DNA of 64,000 bases from an uncultured SAR86 cluster bacterium (GTDB lineage Bacteria > Pseudomonadota > Gammaproteobacteria > Magnimaribacterales > Magnimaribacteraceae): NCBI GenBank assembly GCA_902514295.1, contig CABXQE010000001.1:1-64000 (forward strand), read 5' to 3'. Below, in pieces: positions 25,546 to 35,101 of this stretch. Position 1 is the first letter of the stretch. Each line of letters opens with the position of its first letter. The notes under the pieces were generated by a model. That model was given only the letters and a program-made list of their open reading frames with translations, was not told the origin of the DNA and did not search any database. The translations under genes and the position numbers were made by a program.

Positions 25546-26601
25546 ATGCATAAAACAAGTGATTTAAGGATATCGGATAGGCAGGAAGTGATTTCTGCAA
25601 GTTCTCTATTGTCTGATCAACCTATATCTAAAGAATCATCTGAGACTGTGTACCAAGCCAGAGAAAACTTTTCAAAAATTTTGAATAAGGAAGATCATAG
25701 ATTGTCAGTTGTTGTAGGTCCTTGTTCTATTCACGACACATCGGCAGCGATTGATTATGCCGGGAGACTGAAAGAAGAGAGTCTCAATTATGAAGATCAA
25801 TTGCAGATCATAATGAGGGTGTATTTTGAAAAGCCTAGAACAACAGTGGGTTGGAAAGGTCTTATTAATGACCCAGATTTAAATGACTCATTCCAAATAG
25901 ATAAGGGTCTCTCTATTGCAAGACAACTTTTAAGAGACATAAATGATCTAGGGCTGCCTGCTGGAACAGAGTTTTTAGACGTAATCACACCGCAATATAT
26001 CGCTGATTTAATTTCTTGGGGGGCTATCGGAGCTAGAACCACGGAAAGTCAAGTTCACAGAGAGTTGGCATCAGGATCGTCTTGCCCTATTGGTTTTAAG
26101 AACAGTACTTATGGAGGTGTCCAAGTTGCAGCTGACGCTATTGGTTCAGCGCTAAACCCTCATAAATTCTTATCCGTAACTAAAGAAGGTAGAGCGGCTG
26201 TATTTTATTCTTCAGGAAATAAAGACTGTCACGTGATCCTTAGAGGCGGAAGCAAACCTAATTACAGTAAAGAAGATATTGATGCAACTGCAGAAATACT
26301 TAAAAGTAATAATCTTGCTGAATCAATCATGGTGGATATGAGTCATGGAAATAGCAGCAAACAACATAAAAACCAATTAATAGTCTGTGAAGATATTACC
26401 AATCAAATTTCTTCAGGTGAAAGTCGCATTACAGGAGTTATGATTGAAAGCAACATTGAAGAAGGAAATCAAAGTGCTAAAGACTTAGATAATCTCGTTT
26501 ACGGAAAAAGCATTACAGATGCATGCATTAATTGGGAAGATACAAAGATCTGCCTCAATCAATTGGCTGAAGCCGTGTCAGCTAGACAAAACATAGCATA
26601 A
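25546..26601 (+). CDS. aroG: 3-deoxy-7-phosphoheptulonate (DAHP) synthase, class I
   Basis: This enzyme condenses PEP and erythrose 4-phosphate, the entry step of the shikimate pathway. The 351-residue protein has VVGPCSIHDTSAAIDYAGRL, MRVYFEKPRTTVGWKGLINDP, GARTTESQVHRELASG, GFKNSTYGG and MVDMSHGNSSKQHKNQ, all typical of the AroF/G/H family. Which of the three isozyme feedback types it is cannot be read safely, so the symbol is generic. It stands apart from the aromatic block at 8-13 kb. Confidence 0.93.
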   Translation: MHKTSDLRISDRQEVISASSLLSDQPISKESSETVYQARENFSKILNKEDHRLSVVVGPCSIHDTSAAIDYAGRLKEESLNYEDQLQIIMRVYFEKPRTTVGWKGLINDPDLNDSFQIDKGLSIARQLLRDINDLGLPAGTEFLDVITPQYIADLISWGAIGARTTESQVHRELASGSSCPIGFKNSTYGGVQVAADAIGSALNPHKFLSVTKEGRAAVFYSSGNKDCHVILRGGSKPNYSKEDIDATAEILKSNNLAESIMVDMSHGNSSKQHKNQLIVCEDITNQISSGESRITGVMIESNIEEGNQSAKDLDNLVYGKSITDACINWEDTKICLNQLAEAVSARQNIA

Positions 26602-26662
26602 AATTAAAGTTGTTCTTGTTTACTGGGAGAGGATAATTTAATCTCTTTCTTCCGAGATTTAT

Positions 26663-27712
26663 ATGTCAGATTCAACAATAAGTTTTTCAAAAGATGTAGC
26701 TAGTACCATAGGGCTTTCTGAGGCTGTTTTATTGGAAGTATTGAAAAAATCTGGTCTCGAGGGTACTAATCTAAAGGAATTACAGGATTTTCTTTCTTTC
26801 TGGACTGAAGAAGAGGTGCTGGCACACTTAACAAGTTTATTAAACAAAGGCCTAATTATAGAAAATAAAAACGGAACCTTGTCTAGTTTTTCAGTCAAAG
26901 AAATACAAGGTAATGGCAGAAAGGAGAGTTCTATGGAGAACTCTTGGCAACCTGAAAAAGAACTTCTTGATCAAATACATGAGTACGGAATACCAGAGGA
27001 ATTCACTTATTCACAAGTAGATGATTTCAAGCACCTAAACCAAGAAAAGGAAGAAAAAAATAAATCATGGGGTATAAAGTTTCTGCGCTTCGTTATAAAA
27101 CAATGGAGGCAAAAAGAAGCAACAGAGAATCAAAATAAGAAAAGAAAACCGATTGAGACTAATTGGAAACCAGAAGATGAAGCTAGAGATATATTGGTAA
27201 GGTCTGGAGTAGATAATAGCTTTATAGATAAAGAAGTACCTGAATTCGTATTGTATTGGAGTGAAAGGAAAGAAGAGTCCGATATATGGAACTCGAAATT
27301 TATTTCTCATATTAGAAGGCAATGGGGAAGGCTTCAAGGCGTTAATGAAAAAGACGATGTACCTTCTAAAATTGACTCTAAATGGTTACCGAACGAAGAT
27401 TTTTATGATGTGTTAACTCTCACTGACATTCCAAAAGACTTTGCTGACTCAGCGATTGCTGAATTTATTTTATATTGGAAAGAAACAGGTCAATCGCACA
27501 ATTCTTGGAATAGTAAATTTCTACAACATGTAAAATTTCAATGGCAGAAATACAATCAGAATCAAAATGCCCAGGGCCAAAATCTAATGGAAAAAAGAAT
27601 AGAGTCTAGTTGGAATATTTCAGAGCCTGTTAGAAATGAGAAAAAAAATCAGAAAGTTAGTGAGCAAACAAAACTAAACCTCAAAAAACTTAAAGAAAAA
27701 CACCAAATTTAA
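26663..27712 (+). CDS. Protein with winged-helix N-terminus and three tandem DnaT-type repeats
   Basis: A 349-residue basic protein. Residues ~1-80 resemble a winged helix (FSKDVASTIGLSEAVLLEVL, then an HTH-like stretch). Three repeats of about 57 residues follow at ~93-150, ~167-223 and ~240-296. Each has the pattern W-x-P...L...I/V..F......F..YW........W..KF..H....W, for example EFILYWKETGQSHNSWNSKF. This is the pattern of the ssDNA-binding C-terminal domain of primosomal DnaT. A fourth, incomplete copy (SSWN) opens the Lys-rich tail. A role in replication restart or single-strand DNA binding is an inference. Confidence 0.72.
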   Translation: MSDSTISFSKDVASTIGLSEAVLLEVLKKSGLEGTNLKELQDFLSFWTEEEVLAHLTSLLNKGLIIENKNGTLSSFSVKEIQGNGRKESSMENSWQPEKELLDQIHEYGIPEEFTYSQVDDFKHLNQEKEEKNKSWGIKFLRFVIKQWRQKEATENQNKKRKPIETNWKPEDEARDILVRSGVDNSFIDKEVPEFVLYWSERKEESDIWNSKFISHIRRQWGRLQGVNEKDDVPSKIDSKWLPNEDFYDVLTLTDIPKDFADSAIAEFILYWKETGQSHNSWNSKFLQHVKFQWQKYNQNQNAQGQNLMEKRIESSWNISEPVRNEKKNQKVSEQTKLNLKKLKEKHQI

Positions 27713-27731
27713 TTTTATAAATACTATTTTA

Positions 27732-27753
27732 GTGTTATAGTCATGTATAACAC
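27732..27753. promoter_or_regulatory. Inverted repeat in front of the RND efflux operon
   Basis: GTGTTATA-GTCATG-TATAACAC is a perfect 8-bp inverted repeat with a 6-bp spacer, ending 12 bp before the adaptor ATG. A -10-like TATAGT overlaps its left arm. The size and symmetry suit a TetR/MarR-type operator controlling the pump. No obvious cognate regulator gene is adjacent. Confidence 0.45.
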
Positions 27754-27765
27754 CTAAAAAAATAT

Positions 27766-28671
27766 ATGAAAGTTAAACAAACTTACAAAACAGCAGCAAT
27801 CACAGCTATCTTTTTACTTATATGGATGGTTTCAGGCAGTCTTGTTGAAGAAGAGGCAAGCCCTCAGAGTGAAAGCTCTTTAGCTACACTTTCTTCAGTG
27901 ACCGTTTTGAATAGCAATGCAATCCTTAAATCTAAAACCATCAAAGCAAGTGGTTTTACGGAAGCAGATAAGTTTATACAAGTTAGGGCTGAAATAGGTG
28001 GAAGGGTTATTTCAACGCCCTTTAAACAAGGTGACTATGTAAAAGAAGGCGATCTGTTGTGTCAGCTATACATAGCAGGAAGAGAGGCCTACCCTAAAAT
28101 AGTAGCTCCTTTCTCAGGTTACTTAGAATCTTTAAGAGTGGATAAAGGTGATTATATCAATACCGGTGGGGTCTGTGCCTCTCTAATAGATTCAAACCCC
28201 ATGCTTTTAATCGCTGATATCGCTGAAAAAGAAATAGCGGATATAGATGTGGGTGCCAATTCAATGGCGCGTTTAATTTCAGGGGATGAGATTCAAGGCA
28301 AGGTGTCATTTATTGCCACTTCAGCAGATAAAAATACAAGGACTTTTAGAGTTGAGATTCAAGTAGACAACAAGGATAGAGCTATAAGAGATGGTGTTTC
28401 AGCTGAAATATATATAGAAAGTAAAAAAGTTTTATCCCATAGGATTTCACCCGCTATCCTGTCTTTAAATGATCAGGGAAAACTGGGTATAAGAACTGTT
28501 GATGAGAATAATGCCGTTGAATTTAAAGAAATAGCTATACTTGAAGACACGACAGAGGGTCTTTGGATTTCTGGTTTAAATGAAAATGAAAGAATCATTA
28601 CTCTTGGTCAAGAGTACGTATTCCAAGGTCAGACGGTTAACGTTAAAGAAATATCATCTCCAGAGGCATGA
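27766..28671 (+). CDS. RND efflux periplasmic adaptor (membrane fusion protein)
   Basis: A 301-residue adaptor that links an inner-membrane RND pump to an outer-membrane channel. An N-terminal membrane or signal segment lies at ~10-27 (AAITAIFLLIWMVSGSLV). The two halves of the lipoyl/barrel-sandwich domain follow: VRAEIGGRVISTPFKQGDYV and VAPFSGYLESLRVDKGDYI. Almost no sequence lies between them, so the alpha-hairpin is missing or minimal and the protein is shorter than AcrA. The beta-barrel and proximal domains follow. The stop overlaps the pump gene by 4 nt. Confidence 0.92.
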   Translation: MKVKQTYKTAAITAIFLLIWMVSGSLVEEEASPQSESSLATLSSVTVLNSNAILKSKTIKASGFTEADKFIQVRAEIGGRVISTPFKQGDYVKEGDLLCQLYIAGREAYPKIVAPFSGYLESLRVDKGDYINTGGVCASLIDSNPMLLIADIAEKEIADIDVGANSMARLISGDEIQGKVSFIATSADKNTRTFRVEIQVDNKDRAIRDGVSAEIYIESKKVLSHRISPAILSLNDQGKLGIRTVDENNAVEFKEIAILEDTTEGLWISGLNENERIITLGQEYVFQGQTVNVKEISSPEA

Positions 28672-31600
28672 ATACCCTTATTCTTCAAGCCATAAAGAAA
28701 AGTAGGACCTCTTTAAGCGTTTTAGTTCTTATAGCTTTAGCTGGGTTTTATGCTCTTAATTATCTACCTAAAGCCACTGAACCTGATGTCAATTTCCCAG
28801 GCGCCTTTGTAGGTGTTTTCTTTGAAGGAGTTTCTCCTGAAGACTCAGAAAGGTTATTAGCTAAGCCTCTTGAAGATGCATTAAGAACCGTAGAAGGAGT
28901 TGAAAAAATTAGATCAACTTCCCAAACGGGTTATGCAGCAATTATGATTCAATTTGATCAAGACATCGATTTGGACAAAGCCCTTTATGACACACGTATA
29001 AAAGTAGATGAAGCTAAAAGACTGCTCCCGGATGATGTTAGAGAACCTTCCATAAGAGAGTTTTCCACTAGCGACGACCCTGTGCTAACTGTAAGTATTT
29101 CTAGTGACGTTCTTCCACAAAGAGTACTGGTAAATTTAACTCAAGATCTATTGGATGTTATTGAAACACATCCTAACGTTTTAACTGCTGAACTGAATGG
29201 AGTTCCTGAAGATCTAATAGAAGCAATCGTTGAGAAAAGTAAACTTGAATCTTATGGCATCTCAATGAATCAACTCTACCAAGCTGTCGCTAATAACAAC
29301 AGAGTAATTCCTGCGGGATCACAAGACACTGGAAAGGGAAGATTCTCTGTAAATGTACCAAGTGTTTTTTCAAACTTAGAGGATATTGAAAGGCTTCCTA
29401 TTAAAGTTTCTGGTAATTCCGTTGTAACTCTAAAAGATGTTGCAAGTGTCAGCCTTACCTACAAAGATCGAGGAGGCTATTCGAGAATCAATGGCAAACA
29501 ATCTTTATCTATAGATGTAACTAAAAGAATAGGAACAAATGTTATAGATACTGTTTCTGAAGTCAGAGAAATAGTTATGGAATTTTCCAAAGATTTTCCT
29601 GATGGGGTTGAAATGGCTTTTGTAAGAGACGATTCAGTATTCGCTCTAGATATGATTTCTGAGTTACAAGGGAATGTACTAACGTCAGTTGCTTTAGTCA
29701 TGATAGTGGTTTTGGCAGCTTTAGGCTTTAGAACATCTATGTTGGTTGGAATGGCCATTCCTTTCTCGTATCTATTTGCTTTATTGGTGTTATTAATCTT
29801 AGGCAAAGAGTTCAATTTCATGGTTATGTTTGGCATGTTAATTTCCATGGGGATGACTATTGATGGTTCTATTGTCATTACGGAATACGCGGACAGAAAA
29901 TTAGCTGAAGGCATGGGCAGGGTCGAGGCATACTCGGCTGCTGCAACTAGGATGTTTTGGCCTGTATTATCATCCACGGTAACAACCTTGATAGCTTTTA
30001 CACCATTAATGTTGATGCCAGGAATGGGTAAGTTTATAAGGGACATGCCCATAACTGTTTTTTGTGTTCTTGTTGGATCTCTTCTCTATTCATTAGTCTT
30101 TGCTCCAATTTTAGGTGCAATGTTCGGTGGATTAGCTAAACAATCAGAAGAAGAAATTAATAACGTTAGGAGGTTAGAATCTTCCGATCCCCTTTCTCTT
30201 CCTGGTGTAACTGGAACTTACGCTAAAAAAGTAAATCAGTATTTAAACACCCCTGGGCAAACTATATTCATAATTCTATCAGCAATAATTTTGTGCATTG
30301 CCTTATGGTTCCAACACGGAAAAGGAATTATCTACTTCCCAGAAGTTGCTCCTAATGAAGCCGATGTCAATATATACGCTAGAGGAAATCTCTCGGTTGA
30401 TGAAATAAGGGACTTAGCAATTGATGCTGAACAAAAGATAATCGACATGGAGGATATTGAGTTGTTAGGTACCTGGAGTAATTCAGGTGGTTCAACAAGT
30501 AGTATGCGAGGAAATAGTTCCGATAAGGTTGGAGGAATGTTTGTTGATTTTTATTCTGAAGATAATGCAGTCTCTGATAGGAATGGATATGAGATATTAG
30601 ATCTAATGCGAGAAAGATTAAGTGATGTATCAGGTTATATTGTAACTGTAGAAGCAGATAAAGGAGGCCCTCCAATAGGGCAAGCCATTCAGCTCAATGT
30701 AAAAGGTAAAGATGAAGTGGCCTTAAAAAGAGCCACTAAGAAAATAAGGAATTATTTAGAAAATAAAGTAACTGGGCTCACTGACATAAGAGATAGCTCT
30801 GAAACTAGAGGAATTGAATGGGAACTTAATATAGACAGAACCAAAGCAGCGCAATATGGCGCTGGACTATCTGATGTCGGAGCAGCTGTCCAAATGGTAA
30901 CCAACGGAATCAAAGTTGGAGAGTACCGACCCTTAAATCTTGATAGAGAAGTAGATATAAGAGTTAGGTTTCCTAAATCAGAAAGGAACATAGATCAACT
31001 TGAGAAACTGAATATTCAAACCGCGAAAGGTCTAGTTCCTGTAAGTAGTTTTGTTAACACAACTATTAAACCTGCAACCAAAACAATAACCAGACAAGAT
31101 GGTAAACGAGTGGAGTCGCTATCGGCAGAAACAATGCCAGGTGTTATTGCTTCAAATAAAATTAGACAAATTAAGAACTGGTTAAAAGTAACTGACTTGG
31201 GTAGAGGTGTGACCGTAGAATTTGATGGATTCGACAGATACAATCAAGAAGCTGCCGATTTCCTCATACTAGGCTTTATAACCATGCTATTTGTGATGCT
31301 GATTGTTTTAGTAACTCAATTCAACAGTTTTTACCAAGCCAATATAGTGCTTTCAGCAATCCTCTTGTCCTTTGGCGGGGTATTTGTATCTCTTTTAATT
31401 TTAGACAGATCTTTTAGTACTCTACAAACAGGAATTTGTTGTGTGGCTCTTGCAGGCATAGTGGTTAACAACAACATTGTGCTCATCGATACCTTTAATC
31501 TTCTGAAGAAAAATAACCCTGGCTCAGACACGAAATCATTGGCCTTAAGAAGCGCCGTATTAAGACTAAGGCCAGTGTTCTTAACTTCTTTCACCACTAT

Positions 31601-31862
31601 AGCTGGATTAATGCCCATTGCTCTAGGCTTTAGCATCGATTTGATAGAAAGAACTGTAAAAAGTGGCTCGTATATAACAAGCTTCTGGGAACAGATGGCA
31701 GGTTCTCTGGTTGTTGGTTTGGCCGTAGCAACTATCTTAACTCTGGTGGTTACGCCTTGCGCTCTTGCGTTGAGTGATTCAGTTAATAGCTTGCCCAAAA
31801 GAATTCTTAATCTCTTATCTAAGCCTTTTATTAATTTTAGAAAAAAGGTTAATCAGAACTAA
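28668..31862 (+). CDS. RND-family efflux transporter, inner-membrane pump
   Basis: A 1064-residue RND permease with the usual duplicated plan: TM1, a large periplasmic loop, TM2-6, then the same again. Signatures include EPDVNFPGAFVGVFFEG, GVEKIRSTSQTGYA and the TM4 segment MGMTIDGSIVITEYADR. The AcrB Asp407/Asp408 pair is only half kept (DG), and the TM10 Lys position is Asn (GIVVNNNIVLID), so the proton relay is not the AcrB type. Substrates are unknown. It is translated with the adaptor; no TolC-like gene is in the operon. Confidence 0.94.
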   Translation: MNTLILQAIKKSRTSLSVLVLIALAGFYALNYLPKATEPDVNFPGAFVGVFFEGVSPEDSERLLAKPLEDALRTVEGVEKIRSTSQTGYAAIMIQFDQDIDLDKALYDTRIKVDEAKRLLPDDVREPSIREFSTSDDPVLTVSISSDVLPQRVLVNLTQDLLDVIETHPNVLTAELNGVPEDLIEAIVEKSKLESYGISMNQLYQAVANNNRVIPAGSQDTGKGRFSVNVPSVFSNLEDIERLPIKVSGNSVVTLKDVASVSLTYKDRGGYSRINGKQSLSIDVTKRIGTNVIDTVSEVREIVMEFSKDFPDGVEMAFVRDDSVFALDMISELQGNVLTSVALVMIVVLAALGFRTSMLVGMAIPFSYLFALLVLLILGKEFNFMVMFGMLISMGMTIDGSIVITEYADRKLAEGMGRVEAYSAAATRMFWPVLSSTVTTLIAFTPLMLMPGMGKFIRDMPITVFCVLVGSLLYSLVFAPILGAMFGGLAKQSEEEINNVRRLESSDPLSLPGVTGTYAKKVNQYLNTPGQTIFIILSAIILCIALWFQHGKGIIYFPEVAPNEADVNIYARGNLSVDEIRDLAIDAEQKIIDMEDIELLGTWSNSGGSTSSMRGNSSDKVGGMFVDFYSEDNAVSDRNGYEILDLMRERLSDVSGYIVTVEADKGGPPIGQAIQLNVKGKDEVALKRATKKIRNYLENKVTGLTDIRDSSETRGIEWELNIDRTKAAQYGAGLSDVGAAVQMVTNGIKVGEYRPLNLDREVDIRVRFPKSERNIDQLEKLNIQTAKGLVPVSSFVNTTIKPATKTITRQDGKRVESLSAETMPGVIASNKIRQIKNWLKVTDLGRGVTVEFDGFDRYNQEAADFLILGFITMLFVMLIVLVTQFNSFYQANIVLSAILLSFGGVFVSLLILDRSFSTLQTGICCVALAGIVVNNNIVLIDTFNLLKKNNPGSDTKSLALRSAVLRLRPVFLTSFTTIAGLMPIALGFSIDLIERTVKSGSYITSFWEQMAGSLVVGLAVATILTLVVTPCALALSDSVNSLPKRILNLLSKPFINFRKKVNQN

Positions 31863-31939
31863 GTTAGTTAGTAATTCCTCATTATTCTCCTTACAATACT
31901 GCGAAGTCGCTTAATGTATTGAATAATAGGAAGTTATAG

Positions 31940-33991
31940 ATGCAATTAAAATTTAAATTACTAACCATAGGCCTTCTGTTGCACGGACCACTACTACTTA
32001 GTGAAATAGAGGAAGAAATAGTAGTTTTAGAAAAAAAGATATTAAACCTAAGTGGATGGTCAGAGAATGTATCCATATCATCTATCAATTCTTCAGAATT
32101 AAATAAACTAGAAGCCCAACATCCAAAGCAGATCTTTAGAAGAATGCCTGGGGTTTGGATAAGTAGAGGCTCTGGTCAAGAACATCTAACAGCCATGCGT
32201 TCACCAGTTCTTACTGGGCCTGGGGCTTGTGGTTCTTTTTTAATCCTAGAAGATGGAATTCCAATCCGCCCTTCTGGGTTTTGCAATGTGAACGGGCTTT
32301 TTGAAACTGCATTTGAGATTTCTGGAGGCATTGAAACCATAACCGGTCCGGCCAGTGCCAGATATGGGGCAAATGCAATGCATGGAGTTATAAATGTTAT
32401 TTCTAAACCAATAACTAATAACAACAACATCTCGACAAATATAGGACCAAATGGATATAAAAACTTTAAAACGTCACTAGGCAATCAATCAGATTGGAGT
32501 CTTAGTACTTTTGCCGCTTCAAATAATGGTTTTAGAGAGCAATCAGGATATGATCAGCAAAAATTGAAGATGAGATTTGATTTCCAATTGCAGTCTTGGA
32601 AGGCATCTTTAAATATGACTCTAACTAACTTAAATCAAGAAACTGCTGGGTACATCACTGGTTTAAACTCATATAAGGATTCAAACCTAAATAGAAAAAA
32701 TCTCAATCCCGAAGCTTTCAGAGATGCTAATTCCCAAAGATTGTCTTTAAGTCTTAAACGAGACGAAGAAAATGGAATATCTATACTCTCTCCATATATT
32801 AGAAAGAATGACATGCAGTTTCTTCAACATTTCTTACCAGGCACGCCGGTTGAAGAGAACAGTCATAGCAGCTTTGGTCTATTGTTTAAAAGATTAATTA
32901 AATTTGAAAATTACGCTCTGACCACTGGTTTGCAAATTGAAATGGCTGAGGCTGAGTTAACAGAAACGCAAGCCAACACGTTAACCACCAGCTCAGCGTT
33001 TAACAATGCAACTAGACCTCAAGGAAAACATTATGACTATGAGGTTGATTCAGAGGTTTATGCATTGTTTATTGGTCTTGAGGACTTATATATTAGCGAC
33101 GATCTATTGCTTTATAGTGATTTAAGAGCTGAATCTATCAAGTACGACTACAACAACAAAATGAACAGCGGCAACACTAGAGAAGATGGAACTACGTGTG
33201 GTTTTGGGGGATGTTATTACAACCGACCTGATGACAGATCAGACACTTATAATGAGTTAAGTGCTAGAGCTGGTATAGCAACTGACTATGATGTTGTAAA
33301 TTATTTCTTTCAAACCAGTCTAGGCTTTAGGCCCCCTCAGATTAATGAAGCCTATAGACTCCAAAAGAAACAAAATGTAAGTGACTTAGATTCTGAAAAA
33401 CTAACCATGATTGAAATAGGAACTACTTTCAACTTAGAAAATTTAAATGGGTCTTTAAGTGTTTATAAAAGTAAAAAGAGAAACTCGATATTTAGAGATT
33501 CAGAGAATTTCGTTATTGATAATGGGAAAACAAACCATAAAGGGGTTGAGTTAACTCTAGATATCAATATAAGTGAAAGAAGCAATCTAATAAGTAACTT
33601 TACCTATGGGGATCATAAATATGACTTTAATTCAGATACATCGATGCAAGAGAAGATCAGAATTGGAAATGAGATTGATACTGCGCCAAAACTGATGGCA
33701 AACCTTATCTTGAATACCTCCGTTACCGATAATCTTTCTTTCGCTTTCGAATTAGAACGAATGGACTCTTATTTTACTGACGCGGCTAATCTTCATGAAT
33801 ATGAAGGTCACACTTTATTTCATTTTAGATCTGATCTAAGTTACTCAGAAAGATTAAAATTGTATCTAAGAGTAGATAACTTAACTGACAAGGATTATGC
33901 AGAAAGAGCTGACTTTAATGCTTATGGTGGAGATAGATATTTTCCTGGTCTTCCAAGAGAAACTTATGTAGGTTTCGAGTATTCATTGTAA
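31940..33991 (+). CDS. TonB-dependent outer-membrane receptor
   Basis: A 683-residue receptor. A short hydrophobic signal peptide (~1-21) precedes a TonB-box-like EEIVVLEKK. The plug domain (~50-155) has IFRRMPGVWISRGSGQEH, LEDGIPIRPSGFCNVNGLFE, GGIETITGPASARYGANAMHGVINVISK. A 22-strand barrel follows, ending YVGFEYSL. The plug has two Cys that could form a disulfide. It resembles the iron-siderophore/vitamin receptor group, but the ligand cannot be inferred. The gene starts 77 nt after the RND pump and ends 11 nt before xseB, so it may be co-transcribed with xseB-ispA-dxs. Confidence 0.93.
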   Translation: MQLKFKLLTIGLLLHGPLLLSEIEEEIVVLEKKILNLSGWSENVSISSINSSELNKLEAQHPKQIFRRMPGVWISRGSGQEHLTAMRSPVLTGPGACGSFLILEDGIPIRPSGFCNVNGLFETAFEISGGIETITGPASARYGANAMHGVINVISKPITNNNNISTNIGPNGYKNFKTSLGNQSDWSLSTFAASNNGFREQSGYDQQKLKMRFDFQLQSWKASLNMTLTNLNQETAGYITGLNSYKDSNLNRKNLNPEAFRDANSQRLSLSLKRDEENGISILSPYIRKNDMQFLQHFLPGTPVEENSHSSFGLLFKRLIKFENYALTTGLQIEMAEAELTETQANTLTTSSAFNNATRPQGKHYDYEVDSEVYALFIGLEDLYISDDLLLYSDLRAESIKYDYNNKMNSGNTREDGTTCGFGGCYYNRPDDRSDTYNELSARAGIATDYDVVNYFFQTSLGFRPPQINEAYRLQKKQNVSDLDSEKLTMIEIGTTFNLENLNGSLSVYKSKKRNSIFRDSENFVIDNGKTNHKGVELTLDINISERSNLISNFTYGDHKYDFNSDTSMQEKIRIGNEIDTAPKLMANLILNTSVTDNLSFAFELERMDSYFTDAANLHEYEGHTLFHFRSDLSYSERLKLYLRVDNLTDKDYAERADFNAYGGDRYFPGLPRETYVGFEYSL

Positions 33992-34002
33992 ACTTATGAT
34001 TT

Positions 34003-34236
34003 ATGGCCACTAAAAAAACAGACATAAATTTCGAAAAAGCCTTGGAGGAACTTGAAGGTATAGTAGAAGATCTAGAATCAGGAGATCTAAGCCTAGAAAA
34101 TTCTCTAAAGTCTTTTGAAAAGGGCATTAAATTAGCAAGGCAATGCCAAGAGCAATTGTCGAAAGCAGAATTACAAGTTCAAAAACTCATTGAAGAAAAT
34201 GGAGAACTTAAGACCGCTCCATTGAAAGATGACTGA
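34003..34236 (+). CDS. xseB: Exodeoxyribonuclease VII small subunit
   Basis: A 77-residue helical protein with the family core NFEKALEELEGIVEDLESGDLSLE and SLKSFEKGIKLARQCQEQLSKAE. XseB binds the large subunit XseA, which is not in the window, to form the ssDNA exonuclease. The stop overlaps ispA by 8 nt. xseB-ispA-dxs is a conserved gammaproteobacterial operon. Confidence 0.96.
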   Translation: MATKKTDINFEKALEELEGIVEDLESGDLSLENSLKSFEKGIKLARQCQEQLSKAELQVQKLIEENGELKTAPLKDD

Positions 34237-35098
34237 TTTTGAAAATCTCTTAAAGGATTACAGAGACCAAGTTAATAAAGCCCTTCAAGAAGTCTTACCT
34301 TCTGAAGGTTCTCTAATAACTGAGGCTATGCGATATTCAGTGCTTAATGGAGGAAAAAGACTTAGACCTATACTTGTTTACTTATCTTCTAATTTGAGTC
34401 AATGCGAACAACAAGCTAAAGACTTATCGGCTTGTGCGGTTGAGTTAATCCATTGCTATTCTTTAATTCATGACGATCTTCCTTCTATGGATAATGATGA
34501 TTTAAGAAGAGGCAATCCCACATGCCACTTAAAGTTTGATGAAGCTACGGCGATTCTTGCGGGAGATGCGCTGCAACCTTTAGCTTTTGAATTAATATGC
34601 AGAATTGATATCAAAGAAAAGACTAAAACTTTAATACTATCAAAATTAGCCAGTGCTTCAGGGTTCTCTGGAATGGTGGGAGGTCAAGTAAAAGACATAC
34701 AAATGAATGATGAAGTTACTGTTGAAGAACTTGATCTAATGCATTTTCAAAAAACAGGTCGATTGATACAAACTTCATTAGAAATAGGTGGACTTTTGTC
34801 TAATTTAGAAGAAGAAAACATAAATTTACTTAATCTTTATGGAGAAAAGATAGGCTTAGCCTTCCAAATACAAGATGACATAATTGATATTGAATCTCCA
34901 ACTTCTGTAAGTGGTAAAAATCAAGGTTCAGATTTGAATCAAAACAAAATAACTTATCCTACTTTAGTTGGTATAGAGGAGTCCAAATCTAAAGCGAATA
35001 AATTAGCTGAAGAAGCTAAAGAAATTCTAGTTCCTCTTTCTGAAAAAGCTGATAATCTTAGGCTCTTAGCTGACTATGTGGTCAATAGAAATTATTAG
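34229..35098 (+). CDS. ispA: Farnesyl diphosphate synthase
   Basis: IspA condenses IPP with DMAPP and GPP to farnesyl diphosphate for ubiquinone, undecaprenol and related isoprenoids. The 289-residue prenyltransferase has GGKRLRPILVYL, the first Asp-rich motif LIHDDLPSMDNDDLRRG and the second FQIQDDIIDIE. GKNQGSDLNQNKITYPTL is typical of short-chain synthases. It lies between xseB and dxs with junctions of -8 and +3 nt. Confidence 0.96.
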   Translation: MTDFENLLKDYRDQVNKALQEVLPSEGSLITEAMRYSVLNGGKRLRPILVYLSSNLSQCEQQAKDLSACAVELIHCYSLIHDDLPSMDNDDLRRGNPTCHLKFDEATAILAGDALQPLAFELICRIDIKEKTKTLILSKLASASGFSGMVGGQVKDIQMNDEVTVEELDLMHFQKTGRLIQTSLEIGGLLSNLEEENINLLNLYGEKIGLAFQIQDDIIDIESPTSVSGKNQGSDLNQNKITYPTLVGIEESKSKANKLAEEAKEILVPLSEKADNLRLLADYVVNRNY

Positions 35099-35101
35099 AA
35101 C

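Noticed and set aside
29477-30052. 191-residue minus-strand ORF inside the RND pump gene
   Set aside because: Fully antisense to a strongly conserved pump; composition reflects the complement of membrane-helix codons.
31331-31798. 155-residue minus-strand ORF inside the RND pump gene
   Set aside because: Antisense shadow over conserved TM10-12 coding sequence.
31893-31920. CAATAC...GTATTG stem after the RND pump as a terminator
   Set aside because: The stem is short and A/T-rich, its loop is about 16 nt and no U-run follows, so a terminator is not supported.
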